The position numbers were made by a program, and so were the translations under genes. From contig CAJTYJ010000008.1 in the NCBI GenBank assembly GCA_910583895.1, positions 1-64,000 of the forward strand: a stretch of DNA of 64,000 bases, in the 5' to 3' direction. Source of the stretch: an uncultured Lachnospiraceae bacterium (GTDB lineage Bacteria; Bacillota; Clostridia; Lachnospirales; Lachnospiraceae). Positions 41,172-49,496 of this stretch are shown here, piece by piece (the stretch's first letter is position 1; each line of letters begins with the position of its first letter). A model generated the notes under the pieces. The model worked only from the letters and a program-made list of their open reading frames with translations, had not been told where the DNA came from and ran no database searches.

Positions 41172-42008
41172 ATGAAAATACGACTGAATAAATATTTGAG
41201 CGAAGCCGGGATCTGTTCCAGGCGGGAAGCGGATCGGCTGGTGGAAGCCGGAAGAGTGAAGGTGGACGGGCAGAAGGCGGTCGTCGGCATGCAGGTGGAA
41301 GAGGGGCAGATGGTGACGCTGGATGGAAAAAAAGTGCAGGGAGCGTCAGAGAATCGGACCATACTGCTGGCGGTTCATAAGCCGAGGGGGGTGGTGTGCT
41401 CAAATGTCAGTCAGAGAGAGGAAGTCAATATCATCGAATACCTGAATTATCCAGAGCGTATTACCTATGCAGGGCGGCTGGACAAAGATTCTGAGGGACT
41501 TCTGCTGATGACCAATCGTGGGGACATCATCCATCAGATGATGAAAGGTTCTCATGGGCATGAGAAAGAGTATGAAGTGGTGGTGGACCGGCCGGTGACG
41601 GACCGTTTTCTGAGAGCCATGGCTTCCGGGGTTGATCTGCCGGAACTGAAGGTAAGAACCAGGCCCTGCCAGGTGGAGCGGATGGGAGAGCGTACCTTCC
41701 GGATCATACTGACCCAGGGATTGAACCGTCAGATCCGGCGAATGTGCAAAGAACAGGGATATCGGGTGCAGAAGCTTACCCGGGTACGGATTCTGAATAT
41801 TCGCCTTGGGCATCTGAAGGCCGGGGCATACCGGAAGGTGACAGAAGAAGAAATGAAAGAACTGATGTTCTTTCTTGGGCATAAGAAAGAGCCGGCAGCA
41901 TCGGAAAAGGAGCTGGGAGCGCTGATAACATCGAAAAGACAGCCGGCAGCACCGAAAAAAGAGCTGGGAGCACTGAAAAAACAGGCAGAACGGAGGAGAC
42001 GAGGATGA
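41172..42008 (+). CDS. rRNA pseudouridine synthase, RluB/RluF type, with repeat tail
   Basis: A 278-residue protein: S4 RNA-binding domain at the N-terminus (IRLNKYLSEAGICSRREADRL) and a pseudouridine synthase domain with the catalytic Asp in GRLDKDSEGLLLMTN. Further conserved: LTQGLNRQIRRMC. After residue 235 a tail of about 40 residues contains two copies of a 17-residue unit (EPAASEKELGALITSKR, QPAAPKKELGALKKQ..), 51 bp apart at the DNA level (41891, 41942). The closest subgroup is RluF-like; the modified base is not deduced. Its stop overlaps the ligA start. Confidence 0.9.
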   Translation: MKIRLNKYLSEAGICSRREADRLVEAGRVKVDGQKAVVGMQVEEGQMVTLDGKKVQGASENRTILLAVHKPRGVVCSNVSQREEVNIIEYLNYPERITYAGRLDKDSEGLLLMTNRGDIIHQMMKGSHGHEKEYEVVVDRPVTDRFLRAMASGVDLPELKVRTRPCQVERMGERTFRIILTQGLNRQIRRMCKEQGYRVQKLTRVRILNIRLGHLKAGAYRKVTEEEMKELMFFLGHKKEPAASEKELGALITSKRQPAAPKKELGALKKQAERRRRG

Positions 42009-43972
42009 ATCAGATGGAGCGTATGAAGGAGCTGACGGATCAGCTTAGAGACGCTGCAAAGGCATATTATCAGGAAGACCGGGAGATCATGAGCAATCTT
42101 GAGTATGACAGACTGTACGAAGAGCTGGAAGATCTGGAAAAAAAGACAGGCGTGGTACTTTCCGGAAGTCCTACCATCAGTGTGGGGTATGAGGCCGCAT
42201 TGGAACTTCCAAAGGAACGTCATGAGACGCCCATGCTGTCTCTGGATAAGACCAAGGACGTGGCAGAACTGGAGGAGTTTGCCGGAGACCATGAAGTGCT
42301 ACTTTCCTGGAAGCTGGATGGGCTGACCGTTGTTCTGACCTACAGGGACGGCCGGCTGGAAAAGGCGGTTACCAGAGGGAACGGAGAGATCGGAGAAGTG
42401 ATTACCGGCAATGCAAAAGTGTTCCGGAATGTGCCGCTTCAGATTTCCCATAAAGGAGAGGTTATCTTACGGGGCGAAGCGGTGATCCGCTATTCGGATT
42501 TTGAGAAAATCAATGCAAAAATCCCGGAGGAAGAAGCCAGATACAAAAACCCAAGAAATCTTTGCAGCGGTTCTGTGCGCCAGCTGAACAGCGAGATCAC
42601 AGCCGAGCGAAATGTGTACTTTTATGCTTTCGGGCTGGTGCGTGCCGACGGGATAGACTTTGAAAATTCCAGAGAGCGGCAGTTTTTATGGCTGAAAAGT
42701 CAGGGATTTGACGTGGTGGCATATAAAAAGGTGACAGGCGCTCAGGTGGCACAGGCGGTACAGGAGTTCTCTGAGGCAGTGGCGACCAACGACTTTCCTT
42801 CTGACGGACTGGTCAGTATCTACGAGGACATCGCTTATGGACAGTCCCTTGGACGTACGGCCAAATTCCCCCGGGATTCCTATGCCTTCAAATGGCAGGA
42901 TGAACTGCGGGAGACCAGTTTAAAGGAGATTGAGTGGAGTCCGTCCAGGACCGGACTGATCAATCCGGTAGCCATATTTGAGCCGGTGGAGCTGGAAGGA
43001 ACCACGGTCAGCCGGGCGTCGGTTCACAACGTCAGCATCCTGAAAAGCCTGCAGCTTGGGATCGGGGACCGGATTACGGTCTATAAGGCCAACATGATTA
43101 TTCCTCAGATTGCAGAAAATCTGACCAGAAGCGGGAACGTTGAGATTCCCGGAATCTGTCCGGTATGCGGCGGTGCCACCAAGATCCGGCAGGTGAACGA
43201 GGTGGAGTCTCTTTACTGTGTCAATCCGGACTGCCAGGCCAAGAAGATCAAGGCGTTTACGCTCTTTGTCAGCAGAGACGCCATGAACATCGACGGCCTT
43301 TCCGAGATGACGCTGGAAAAATTCATCGGCTTCGGGTATGTAAAAGAATATGCGGATCTGTTCCATCTGGATCGTTACCGGGATGAGATCGTAAGTATGG
43401 AAGGATTTGGGGAGCGGTCTTATGAAAAGCTTGCAGAAAGCCTGAAAAAGGCGCGGCATGTGACCCTTCCAAGGGTGATCTACAGTCTTGGAATCCCCAA
43501 CATCGGGGTAGCCAATGCCAAAGTCCTCAGCAGGGAATATGATCATGATCTGGCCAGACTTCGGGCTGCCAGCGCAGAGGAACTCAGTGAGATTCCAGGC
43601 GTCGGTGAGGTGATTGGTGCCAGTGTGGAGGCGTATTTTGCAGATCCAGAGCATAACCGCTGGGTGGATGACCTGCTAAGAGAGCTGGATCTGTACGTGG
43701 AAGAAGTGGATGAGTCCGGGCTGATACTGGATGGAAAGACTTTTGTGATTACCGGAAGCCTGAAGGCATTTGCCAACCGGAACGAGCTGAAGAATCTGAT
43801 TGAGGCAAAAGGGGGCAAGGTAACCGGAAGCGTCACTTCCAAGACCAGCTATCTTATCAACAATGACACCATGTCTTCTTCTTCCAAGAATAAAAAAGCG
43901 AAGGAACTTGGAGTGGAGATCATATCAGAACAGGATTTCCTGAATCGGTTTACCAAAGAGGAAGGAGTATAA
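42005..43972 (+). CDS. ligA: NAD-dependent DNA ligase
   Basis: A 655-residue ligase. Adenylated Lys about 103 in SWKLDGLTV; Zn-binding Cys pairs in CPVCGG and CVNPDC; helix-hairpin-helix region (IPGVGEVIGA); C-terminal BRCT domain beginning GKTFVITGSL. The length is normal. It starts at ATG 42005 in an ATGA overlap with the pseudouridine synthase. Confidence 0.97.
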   Translation: MNQMERMKELTDQLRDAAKAYYQEDREIMSNLEYDRLYEELEDLEKKTGVVLSGSPTISVGYEAALELPKERHETPMLSLDKTKDVAELEEFAGDHEVLLSWKLDGLTVVLTYRDGRLEKAVTRGNGEIGEVITGNAKVFRNVPLQISHKGEVILRGEAVIRYSDFEKINAKIPEEEARYKNPRNLCSGSVRQLNSEITAERNVYFYAFGLVRADGIDFENSRERQFLWLKSQGFDVVAYKKVTGAQVAQAVQEFSEAVATNDFPSDGLVSIYEDIAYGQSLGRTAKFPRDSYAFKWQDELRETSLKEIEWSPSRTGLINPVAIFEPVELEGTTVSRASVHNVSILKSLQLGIGDRITVYKANMIIPQIAENLTRSGNVEIPGICPVCGGATKIRQVNEVESLYCVNPDCQAKKIKAFTLFVSRDAMNIDGLSEMTLEKFIGFGYVKEYADLFHLDRYRDEIVSMEGFGERSYEKLAESLKKARHVTLPRVIYSLGIPNIGVANAKVLSREYDHDLARLRAASAEELSEIPGVGEVIGASVEAYFADPEHNRWVDDLLRELDLYVEEVDESGLILDGKTFVITGSLKAFANRNELKNLIEAKGGKVTGSVTSKTSYLINNDTMSSSSKNKKAKELGVEIISEQDFLNRFTKEEGV

Positions 43973-43976
43973 GCAG

Positions 43977-44798
43977 ATGGAAACGGATGTTTTAGAGAAA
44001 CTTTTACCAAAATTTTTATCGGGGGGCATGTCTCTTATATGGTCCCTGGCCTTTTTGTTTATCGGCTTAAAGGTGATCAATTTAGCGCGAAAACTGCTCC
44101 GCGGTACATTGGAGCGTTCCAGTGTGGACACTGGGGTGGTACAGTTTTTGGATGCCCTTGTAAAATTTTCGGCTTATGCGGTATTGGTTCTGACGCTGCT
44201 GGCCCGTTTCGGTATCCAGACAACCTCGCTTATCACTCTCCTGGGTTCTGCCGGAGTGGCCATCGGATTGTCCCTTCAGGGAAGTCTTGCGAATTTTGCC
44301 GGAGGAATTTTGATTCTGATGCTCAAACCTTTTGTGGTTGGAGACTATATCAGTGCATGCGGATGTGAGGGGACCGTGGTGGAGATTTCTCTTTTTTCAA
44401 CCACGCTTCACTCGGCGGATAACCGCAATGTGGTGATTCCCAATGGCACGCTGTCCAACAGCAACATCATCGATTATTCCACCAATGAAACCCGAAGGGT
44501 GGATATGAGCGTGGATGTGGCCTATAATTCTGATCTGAAGGCGGTGCGCCGGATCATCGAAGAAATCCTGGACAAGGATCCAATGATTCTGAAGGAGCCG
44601 GCTTCTGTGGTGGCAGTCAATGAACTTGGGGAAAGCGGCATTACCATTTTAATCCGTCCCTGGGTAAAGACCGAGCATTACTGGGAAGTGAAGTGGAGAG
44701 TGCTAGAGCAGGTTCATAACCGGCTGCATGAAGAGAATATCGAGATTCCTTTCCCGCAGATGACCATACATATGGACAAGGAATCAGAAAGGGGCTGA
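43977..44798 (+). CDS. mscS: MscS family mechanosensitive channel
   Basis: A 273-residue small-conductance channel: three N-terminal helices, the TM3 pore helix with the Gly/Ala pattern GSAGVAIGLSLQGSLANFAGG, and a C-terminal vestibule (VVIPNGTLSNSNI). It releases solutes on hypoosmotic shock. GAAGGAG precedes ATG 43977. Its stop codon lies in the hairpin element at 44791-44888. Confidence 0.95.
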   Translation: METDVLEKLLPKFLSGGMSLIWSLAFLFIGLKVINLARKLLRGTLERSSVDTGVVQFLDALVKFSAYAVLVLTLLARFGIQTTSLITLLGSAGVAIGLSLQGSLANFAGGILILMLKPFVVGDYISACGCEGTVVEISLFSTTLHSADNRNVVIPNGTLSNSNIIDYSTNETRRVDMSVDVAYNSDLKAVRRIIEEILDKDPMILKEPASVVAVNELGESGITILIRPWVKTEHYWEVKWRVLEQVHNRLHEENIEIPFPQMTIHMDKESERG

Positions 44799-44888
44799 TG
44801 CAGCATGCAGTCTGGCCTGTTGACTTTGCAGCGTTCTGTATAGGAGAGCGGGCTAAGAACAGGCTGGAGTGCATATGGCGTCAGCCCC
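44791..44888 (-). repeat. Nested-hairpin intergenic element, copy B (also bidirectional terminator)
   Basis: GGGGCTGATGC (44791-44801) pairs with GCGTCAGCCCC (44878-44888), and inside that 44805-44821 pairs with 44858-44874 (17 bp, one mismatch, two G-U), with a third small inner stem. Read on the minus strand it has the same core words and spacing as copy A (39124-39217). It fills the whole gap between mscS and the DUF362 gene, includes the mscS stop, and could terminate both convergent transcripts. Confidence 0.65.
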
Positions 44889-44897
44889 GTTTAGGTT

Positions 44898-46010
44898 TTA
44901 TTTGACTTCGATCAATTCATATTCATCGGTGCCAATGCCGATTTTTTTGGCATGGTCGATGCAGCATTTCCAGTTGGTCTCCGGGAAGACGGAGGTAAAA
45001 TGGTCATCAAGATAAGGACGGCCGGAGTCTTCCAAGGAACTTCCCTTTATGGGATCCTGAGCATTCACCGCGTCGATGCAGGCCATATCCAGAGCCACCG
45101 GATCAAAGGATGCAAACATCCCCACATCCGGTACGATCGGAAGATCGTTCTCGGAATGGCAGTCACAGTAGGGGGAGACGTCGATGACAAAGTTCACATG
45201 GAAATGAGGTCTTTTGTCCAGAACCGCCTTGCTGTATTCTGCGATCTTATAATTCAGAACTTCGTTGGCTTCGTCTTCGGCAGGTTTTACCGCATCTTTG
45301 GGACAGACACCAATACAGCGGCCGCAGCCGACGCATGCCTGGTGATCAATGGAGGCCTTCTTGTCCGTGATGCTCGGAGCCCCGTGTGCACAGACTTTTT
45401 CGCACTGTCCGCAGCCGATGCAAAGATCCTGGTTGACATAAGGTTTTCCGGCAGAATGCATTTCCATCTTGCCGGCCCGGGAGCCGCAGCCCATACCGAT
45501 GTTTTTCAGGGCGCCGCCGAAACCGGCCAGCTCGTGGCCTTTGAAATGATTCACGGAAAGGAAGACATCCGCGTCCATAACAGCCCGTCCGATCTTTGCC
45601 TCTTTGACGTATTCACCGCCTTCTACAGGGACATATACGTCGTCGGTTCCTTTCAGACCATCGGCGATCAGCACATGACAGCCGGTATTGTAGGGATTAA
45701 AGCCGTTTTGGTATGCACTTTCGATGTGATCCAGCGCATTTTTGCGTCCGCCCACATAGAGGGTGTTGCAGTCGGTCAGGAAGGGCCTGCCGCCCAGATA
45801 TTTGACCATGTCCACGATGGTGCGGGCATAGTTTGGGCGAAGATAAGCCAGATTCCCCGGCTCTCCAAAGTGGATTTTGATCGCTACGTATTTGTTGTCC
45901 AGATCCATGGTGGGAAGCCCAGCTTTTCTGAGAAGCCGCTCCAGTTTCATCTGCAGGGAGTCTCCCGTTTTTACCCGCAGGTTGGTAAAGTAAACCTTTG
46001 ATGTACTCAT
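44898..46010 (-). CDS. DUF362 domain protein with two 4Fe-4S clusters
   Basis: A 370-residue protein: DUF362 domain (VYFTNLRVKTGDSLQ through FKGHELAGFGGALKNIGMG in parts) with a ferredoxin-like pair of CxxCxxCxxxC clusters (CIGCGQCEKVC and CVGCGRCIGVC) near residues 190-250. This family may use iron-sulfur clusters in a redox or cofactor role; the substrate is unknown. The start is the ATG at 46008-46010 behind AGGAGG; the frame to 46208 is leader. A leader of about 115 nt has two hairpins (46034-46064, 46082-46118). Confidence 0.9.
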   Translation of the reverse strand: MSTSKVYFTNLRVKTGDSLQMKLERLLRKAGLPTMDLDNKYVAIKIHFGEPGNLAYLRPNYARTIVDMVKYLGGRPFLTDCNTLYVGGRKNALDHIESAYQNGFNPYNTGCHVLIADGLKGTDDVYVPVEGGEYVKEAKIGRAVMDADVFLSVNHFKGHELAGFGGALKNIGMGCGSRAGKMEMHSAGKPYVNQDLCIGCGQCEKVCAHGAPSITDKKASIDHQACVGCGRCIGVCPKDAVKPAEDEANEVLNYKIAEYSKAVLDKRPHFHVNFVIDVSPYCDCHSENDLPIVPDVGMFASFDPVALDMACIDAVNAQDPIKGSSLEDSGRPYLDDHFTSVFPETNWKCCIDHAKKIGIGTDEYELIEVK

Positions 46011-46033
46011 AAAATCCTCCTGATTAAGATTTG

Positions 46034-46118
46034 GCATCTTTTCGGCTTCCACCTGAAAAGATGCTGATAAAAAGTGCTGTATCTGCCATCTGTGAAGCAG
46101 ATTCACAGAAATGGCAGA
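46034..46118 (-). promoter_or_regulatory. Two-hairpin leader of the DUF362 gene
   Basis: GCATCTTTTC/GAAAAGATGC (46034-46043, 46055-46064) is a 10-bp stem, and TCTGCCAT plus CTGTGAA (46082-46096) pairs with TTCACAG plus ATGGCAGA (46102-46118) with a 2-nt bulge. Both lie between the minus-strand promoter and the start codon. A five-T stretch between them hints at attenuation. No known riboswitch class matched in my reading. Confidence 0.5.
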
Positions 46119-46131
46119 GTGGTTTATCATA

Positions 46132-46160
46132 AGTATAAAGGGAGATGGGAAAACTGTCAA
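46132..46160 (-). promoter_or_regulatory. Sigma-A promoter for the DUF362 gene
   Basis: Minus strand: TTGACA (46155-46160), a 17-bp spacer and TATACT (46132-46137), a near-consensus promoter. Confidence 0.85.
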
Positions 46161-46304
46161 ATGGAGAATAAAAATCAGATTCCGTCGCAAAAACAACAGC
46201 AACAACATTCTTTCGTAAATTTGACATAAAATTCACAAAATTTTAATGGAAAATGAAGGAAGAAGAAGGTATACTAGGAAGGGTATGTAAAGGAGTGGAT
46301 GGAC

Positions 46305-47066
46305 ATGGATGTGAATGCAGTGCTGACCAGTGTGAAATCTGGCGAGATGGATATAAAAGAGGCGGAGGAGCTGTTAAAAAAGCTTCCTTATGAAGACTTG
46401 GGATATGCCAAGATCGATCATCATCGTAAAGTCCGGCAGGGGTTTGAAGAAGTGATTTACTGTCAGGGAAAGGAGACCGGGCACCTGGTGGGGATCTGCA
46501 GACGCATGGCTTTAGAGCGGATCAATGTCCTGGGAACCAGAGCGACAAAAGAACAGGCAGAAGCCGTGTGCCGGGAGATTCCTGCTTTTACTTATGAACC
46601 CGTATCCCGGCTTTTAAAAGCGGAGTTTCAAAAAACTGAAAAGATTGGCAAAATTGTGGTATGTACCGGGGGTACAGCGGATATTCCGGTAGCGGAAGAG
46701 GCGGCAGGAGCGGCGGAATTTTTCGGAACCAGTGTGACCCGGCTTTTCGATGTGGGAGTGGCCGGGATTCACAGGCTGCTTCGGAATCTGGAGGTCTTTG
46801 AAGGGGTGAACTGTGTGGTGGCGGTGGCCGGCATGGAAGGGGCACTGCCGGGAGTGGTGGCAGGCCTTGTGGATGTTCCGGTGATTGCCGTGCCCACCAG
46901 CGTAGGTTACGGGGCCAGTTTTGGAGGGCTGTCTGCCCTTTTGACCATGATCAACTCCTGCGCCAACGGAATCACGGTTGTAAATATTGACAACGGCTAC
47001 GGGGCAGGATACGTAGCTACCCAGATCAATCGACTGGCGGTGGGAGGAAATGAAAAAAATCAGTAA
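46305..47066 (+). CDS. larB: LarB: pyridinium-3,5-biscarboxylic acid synthase
   Basis: A 253-residue protein. C-terminal AIR-carboxylase-like domain (VVCTGGTADIPVAEEAA, TVTRLFDVGVAGIHR in part, PTSVGYGASFGG and the end VNIDNGYGAGYVAT) with an N-terminal helical region. LarB carboxylates nicotinic acid adenine dinucleotide to begin synthesis of the nickel-pincer cofactor of lactate racemase. larC and larE, which complete the cofactor, are not in this window. ATG 46305 is nine bases after AGGAG; ATG 46299 is an alternative. Overlaps cls by 17 bp. Confidence 0.93.
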   Translation: MDVNAVLTSVKSGEMDIKEAEELLKKLPYEDLGYAKIDHHRKVRQGFEEVIYCQGKETGHLVGICRRMALERINVLGTRATKEQAEAVCREIPAFTYEPVSRLLKAEFQKTEKIGKIVVCTGGTADIPVAEEAAGAAEFFGTSVTRLFDVGVAGIHRLLRNLEVFEGVNCVVAVAGMEGALPGVVAGLVDVPVIAVPTSVGYGASFGGLSALLTMINSCANGITVVNIDNGYGAGYVATQINRLAVGGNEKNQ

Positions 47067-48582
47067 GCTTCTGAAAAGCAGGCTGGTCCTGGTAGGCCTT
47101 GCGATTCTGCTTCAGATGCTGTGGTGGGCACTTTTTGTTGGCCGGCTGACCAGTTACTCGGTGTTTATCAATACGTTTTTCCGTCTGGTCAGCATTGGTA
47201 TTCTCTTGTATCTGATCCGGAAGGATGAAAACTCGGCCTACAAGATTGCCTGGATTATTGTGATTATGGGATTCCCTCTTTTCGGTGGAATTTTGTATGT
47301 AATGGTGGGCAATAAAAAGCCAAGCAAACGTCTGGCAGTGAAGATGGCAGCCGTAAAAAGAGAGATGAAAGATGCCATGGCTCAGAACCAGACGCTGTTA
47401 AAAGAGATCTGGGAGAAGGATCCGGCAGTAGCGGGGAATGTGCACTATATCGGAGAATTTGGTCCTTACCCGGTCTGGAAGCATACAGAGGTGACTTATT
47501 ATCCCCTGGGGGAAGAGATGTTTGCGCATATGCTTGAGGATCTTCGAAAAGCGAAACATTATATTTTCCTGGAATATTTTATTATACAGGAAGGGCTGAT
47601 GTGGGACTGGATTCTGGAAATCCTGGAGCAGAAGGTAAAAGAAGGCGTGGATGTCCGGCTGATCTATGATGATGTGGGATGCGTGTCGCTGCTGCCGTTT
47701 CACTATGACTCCATGATGGAGGAAAAGGGGATCAAGTGCCTTGCTTTTAACCGGTTTATTCCGGTCTTTTCTCTGGTCATGAACAATCGGGACCACCGAA
47801 AAATCATGGTGATCGACGGACACACAGCCTATAACGGCGGTATCAATCTGGCAGATGAATACATCAATAAAAAAGTCCGGTTTGGTCACTGGAAAGATTC
47901 CGGGGTCCGGCTTCACGGGGAGGGCGTGTTTAATTTTACCCTGATGTTTCTGGAGGTGTGGAACGCCTTTAAGGTTCCGGATTTGAATTATGAAATCTTT
48001 CGTCCCCACAGATGCCATAAGGAGGATTTTGAAGACGACGGCTATGTGGCGCCCTATGCGGATACACCGCTGGACAATGAGTCGCTTGGGGAGAACGTCT
48101 ATATCAACATCCTGAACCAGGCGAAAGATTATGTCTATATTGCCACGCCCTACCTTCTGATCAGCGATGAGATGGAGAACGCGCTTTGTCTGGCTGCAAA
48201 GCGGGGAGTGGATGTGCGGATTCTGATGCCGGGAATTCCGGATAAGCCAATGGTGTTTTTTATGGCCAAATCCTATTATCCGCCGCTTTTAAAGGCGGGC
48301 GTACAGATCTATGAGTACACACCGGGATTTGTTCATGCCAAATCTTATGTATGCGATGACCGGATTGCCACCGTCGGGACCATCAATATGGATTTTCGGA
48401 GTCTGTATCTGCACTTCGAGTGCGGAACCTTTCTGTATGGATGCAGGGCGGTTCTGGATGTGAAAAAAGATATGGAGGACTGCTTCCCTAAATGCCATCA
48501 GGTAAGTGTGGGAGACTGCAGGCAGGGGATGATAGGAAATATGATTACGTCTGTGTTGAGAGTGCTTGCGCCTTTGATGTAG
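47050..48582 (+). CDS. cls: Cardiolipin synthase
   Basis: A 510-residue phospholipase-D-family enzyme that joins two phosphatidylglycerols. Two N-terminal membrane helices, then two HKD motifs: HRKIMVIDG (about residue 248) and HAKSYVCDD (about residue 431). The product of pgsA (62.8 kb) leads to its substrate. GGGAGG gives ATG 47050. Confidence 0.95.
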   Translation: MKKISKLLKSRLVLVGLAILLQMLWWALFVGRLTSYSVFINTFFRLVSIGILLYLIRKDENSAYKIAWIIVIMGFPLFGGILYVMVGNKKPSKRLAVKMAAVKREMKDAMAQNQTLLKEIWEKDPAVAGNVHYIGEFGPYPVWKHTEVTYYPLGEEMFAHMLEDLRKAKHYIFLEYFIIQEGLMWDWILEILEQKVKEGVDVRLIYDDVGCVSLLPFHYDSMMEEKGIKCLAFNRFIPVFSLVMNNRDHRKIMVIDGHTAYNGGINLADEYINKKVRFGHWKDSGVRLHGEGVFNFTLMFLEVWNAFKVPDLNYEIFRPHRCHKEDFEDDGYVAPYADTPLDNESLGENVYINILNQAKDYVYIATPYLLISDEMENALCLAAKRGVDVRILMPGIPDKPMVFFMAKSYYPPLLKAGVQIYEYTPGFVHAKSYVCDDRIATVGTINMDFRSLYLHFECGTFLYGCRAVLDVKKDMEDCFPKCHQVSVGDCRQGMIGNMITSVLRVLAPLM

Positions 48583-48606
48583 ACGGGACGGATCGTGGAG
48601 GATGAG

Positions 48607-49023
48607 ATGAACGTATTATTTTTTTTGACACCGAAGAGTGAAGTGGCCCATCTGCATGATGACTGGACGCTTCGGCAGGGGATTGAAAAACTGGAGCGAA
48701 GCGGTTACACCGCCATACCACTGATCGACAGAGAGGGGCGGTATATTGGGACCATTACAGAAGGAGACATTCTAAGAGTTCTGAAAAAGAGATATGATAT
48801 GAACCTTCGGTCTGCAGAGAATGTGTCGATCCTTGCGGTGGAACGGAAGGTAGATATCCAGCCGGTGTCTGCAGGCGCCACCATGGAAGATCTGGTGCGT
48901 ATGGCCATGAATCAGAATTTTGTGCCGGTTATTGATGATAAAAAAATCTTTATCGGGATTGTAACCAGAAAAGATATCATCCGGTTCTGCTATGAGCGGT
49001 ATGTGGAGAAGAAGGAGTCTTAA
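48607..49023 (+). CDS. CBS domain protein
   Basis: A 138-residue protein that is one pair of CBS domains (FLTPKSEVAHLHDDWTL to YTAIPLIDREGRYIGTITEGDI, then NFVPVIDDKKIFIGIVTRKDI). Such pairs bind adenine nucleotides and regulate partners; no partner domain is present. ATG 48607 is five bases after GGAGG; the start GTG 48595 is an alternative. Confidence 0.9.
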   Translation: MNVLFFLTPKSEVAHLHDDWTLRQGIEKLERSGYTAIPLIDREGRYIGTITEGDILRVLKKRYDMNLRSAENVSILAVERKVDIQPVSAGATMEDLVRMAMNQNFVPVIDDKKIFIGIVTRKDIIRFCYERYVEKKES

Positions 49024-49090
49024 ACGGCATTCGGTCAGCGGCCATGTGCCCGTAGTGTGAAGGCGGAAAATGGGAGAAATAAAAAAAGGA

Positions 49091-49119
49091 TTGACATTTC
49101 TAAAAAACTGTCATAGAAT
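49091..49119 (+). promoter_or_regulatory. Promoter of the trp T-box transcript
   Basis: TTGACA (49091-49096), a 17-bp spacer and TAGAAT (49114-49119). Confidence 0.85.
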
Positions 49120-49125
49120 ATGTTA

Positions 49126-49397
49126 CAGAAATAAGAGAAACCGATGAGAAAGAGGAGTAAGTCTTCGTATGAAGTTACAGAGAGCCGCAGGCGGTGGGAT
49201 TGCGGTACGGAGTAGATGGCTGAATGGACTTTCGAGGGCAGACCGAAATGAAAAGAGTAGGACCTGCCGGGAACCAAACCCGTTATCAATGAGGAGCGTA
49301 TGTTAGTACGTGTAAAAGAGGGCGTAATGCCAATTTGAGTGGTACCGCGATTATAATCCGATTATAACCGTCTCAAGCGAAAGCTTGGGGCGGTTTT
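49126..49397 (+). promoter_or_regulatory. T-box riboswitch, tryptophan specifier UGG
   Basis: Stem I begins near 49160 (AGAGAGCC at 49180-49187 is the AG-bulge side). The specifier TGG is at 49217-49219 in AGATGGCTGAATGGAC, read as a Trp codon. The T-box element GAGTGGTACCGCG is at 49337-49349 and pairs with tRNA-Trp 3' end. The terminator is at 49367-49397. The only downstream genes are trpXYZ, consistent with tryptophan supply control. 49024-49490 holds no gene. Confidence 0.93.
49367..49397 (+). terminator. T-box terminator hairpin
   Basis: ACCGTCTCAAGC (49367-49378) pairs with GCTTGGGGCGGT (49383-49394) with G-U pairs and a GAAA loop, then TTTT. Its alternative is the antiterminator with the T-box sequence. 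Confidence 0.9.
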
Positions 49398-49496
49398 TGT
49401 GTTATGGAAAAGCAGCATTTATACAATCGCTTCCGCTGAAAAAAGGGTTTCTTCATTTCTAAAAAAAATAATATGCAGATTTTGGAGGAAAAGAAG

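Noticed and set aside
44952..46001. A 349-codon open frame opposite the DUF362 gene
   Set aside because: It is the antisense of a clearly conserved ferredoxin-like gene with a good promoter and ribosome site; long shadow frames are common in this GC range.
46221..46275. TTGACA at 46221 with TATACT at 46270 as a larB promoter
   Set aside because: Spacing is 43 bp, which is not a promoter; the TATACT alone with GG before it may be an extended -10 but is not enough to call.
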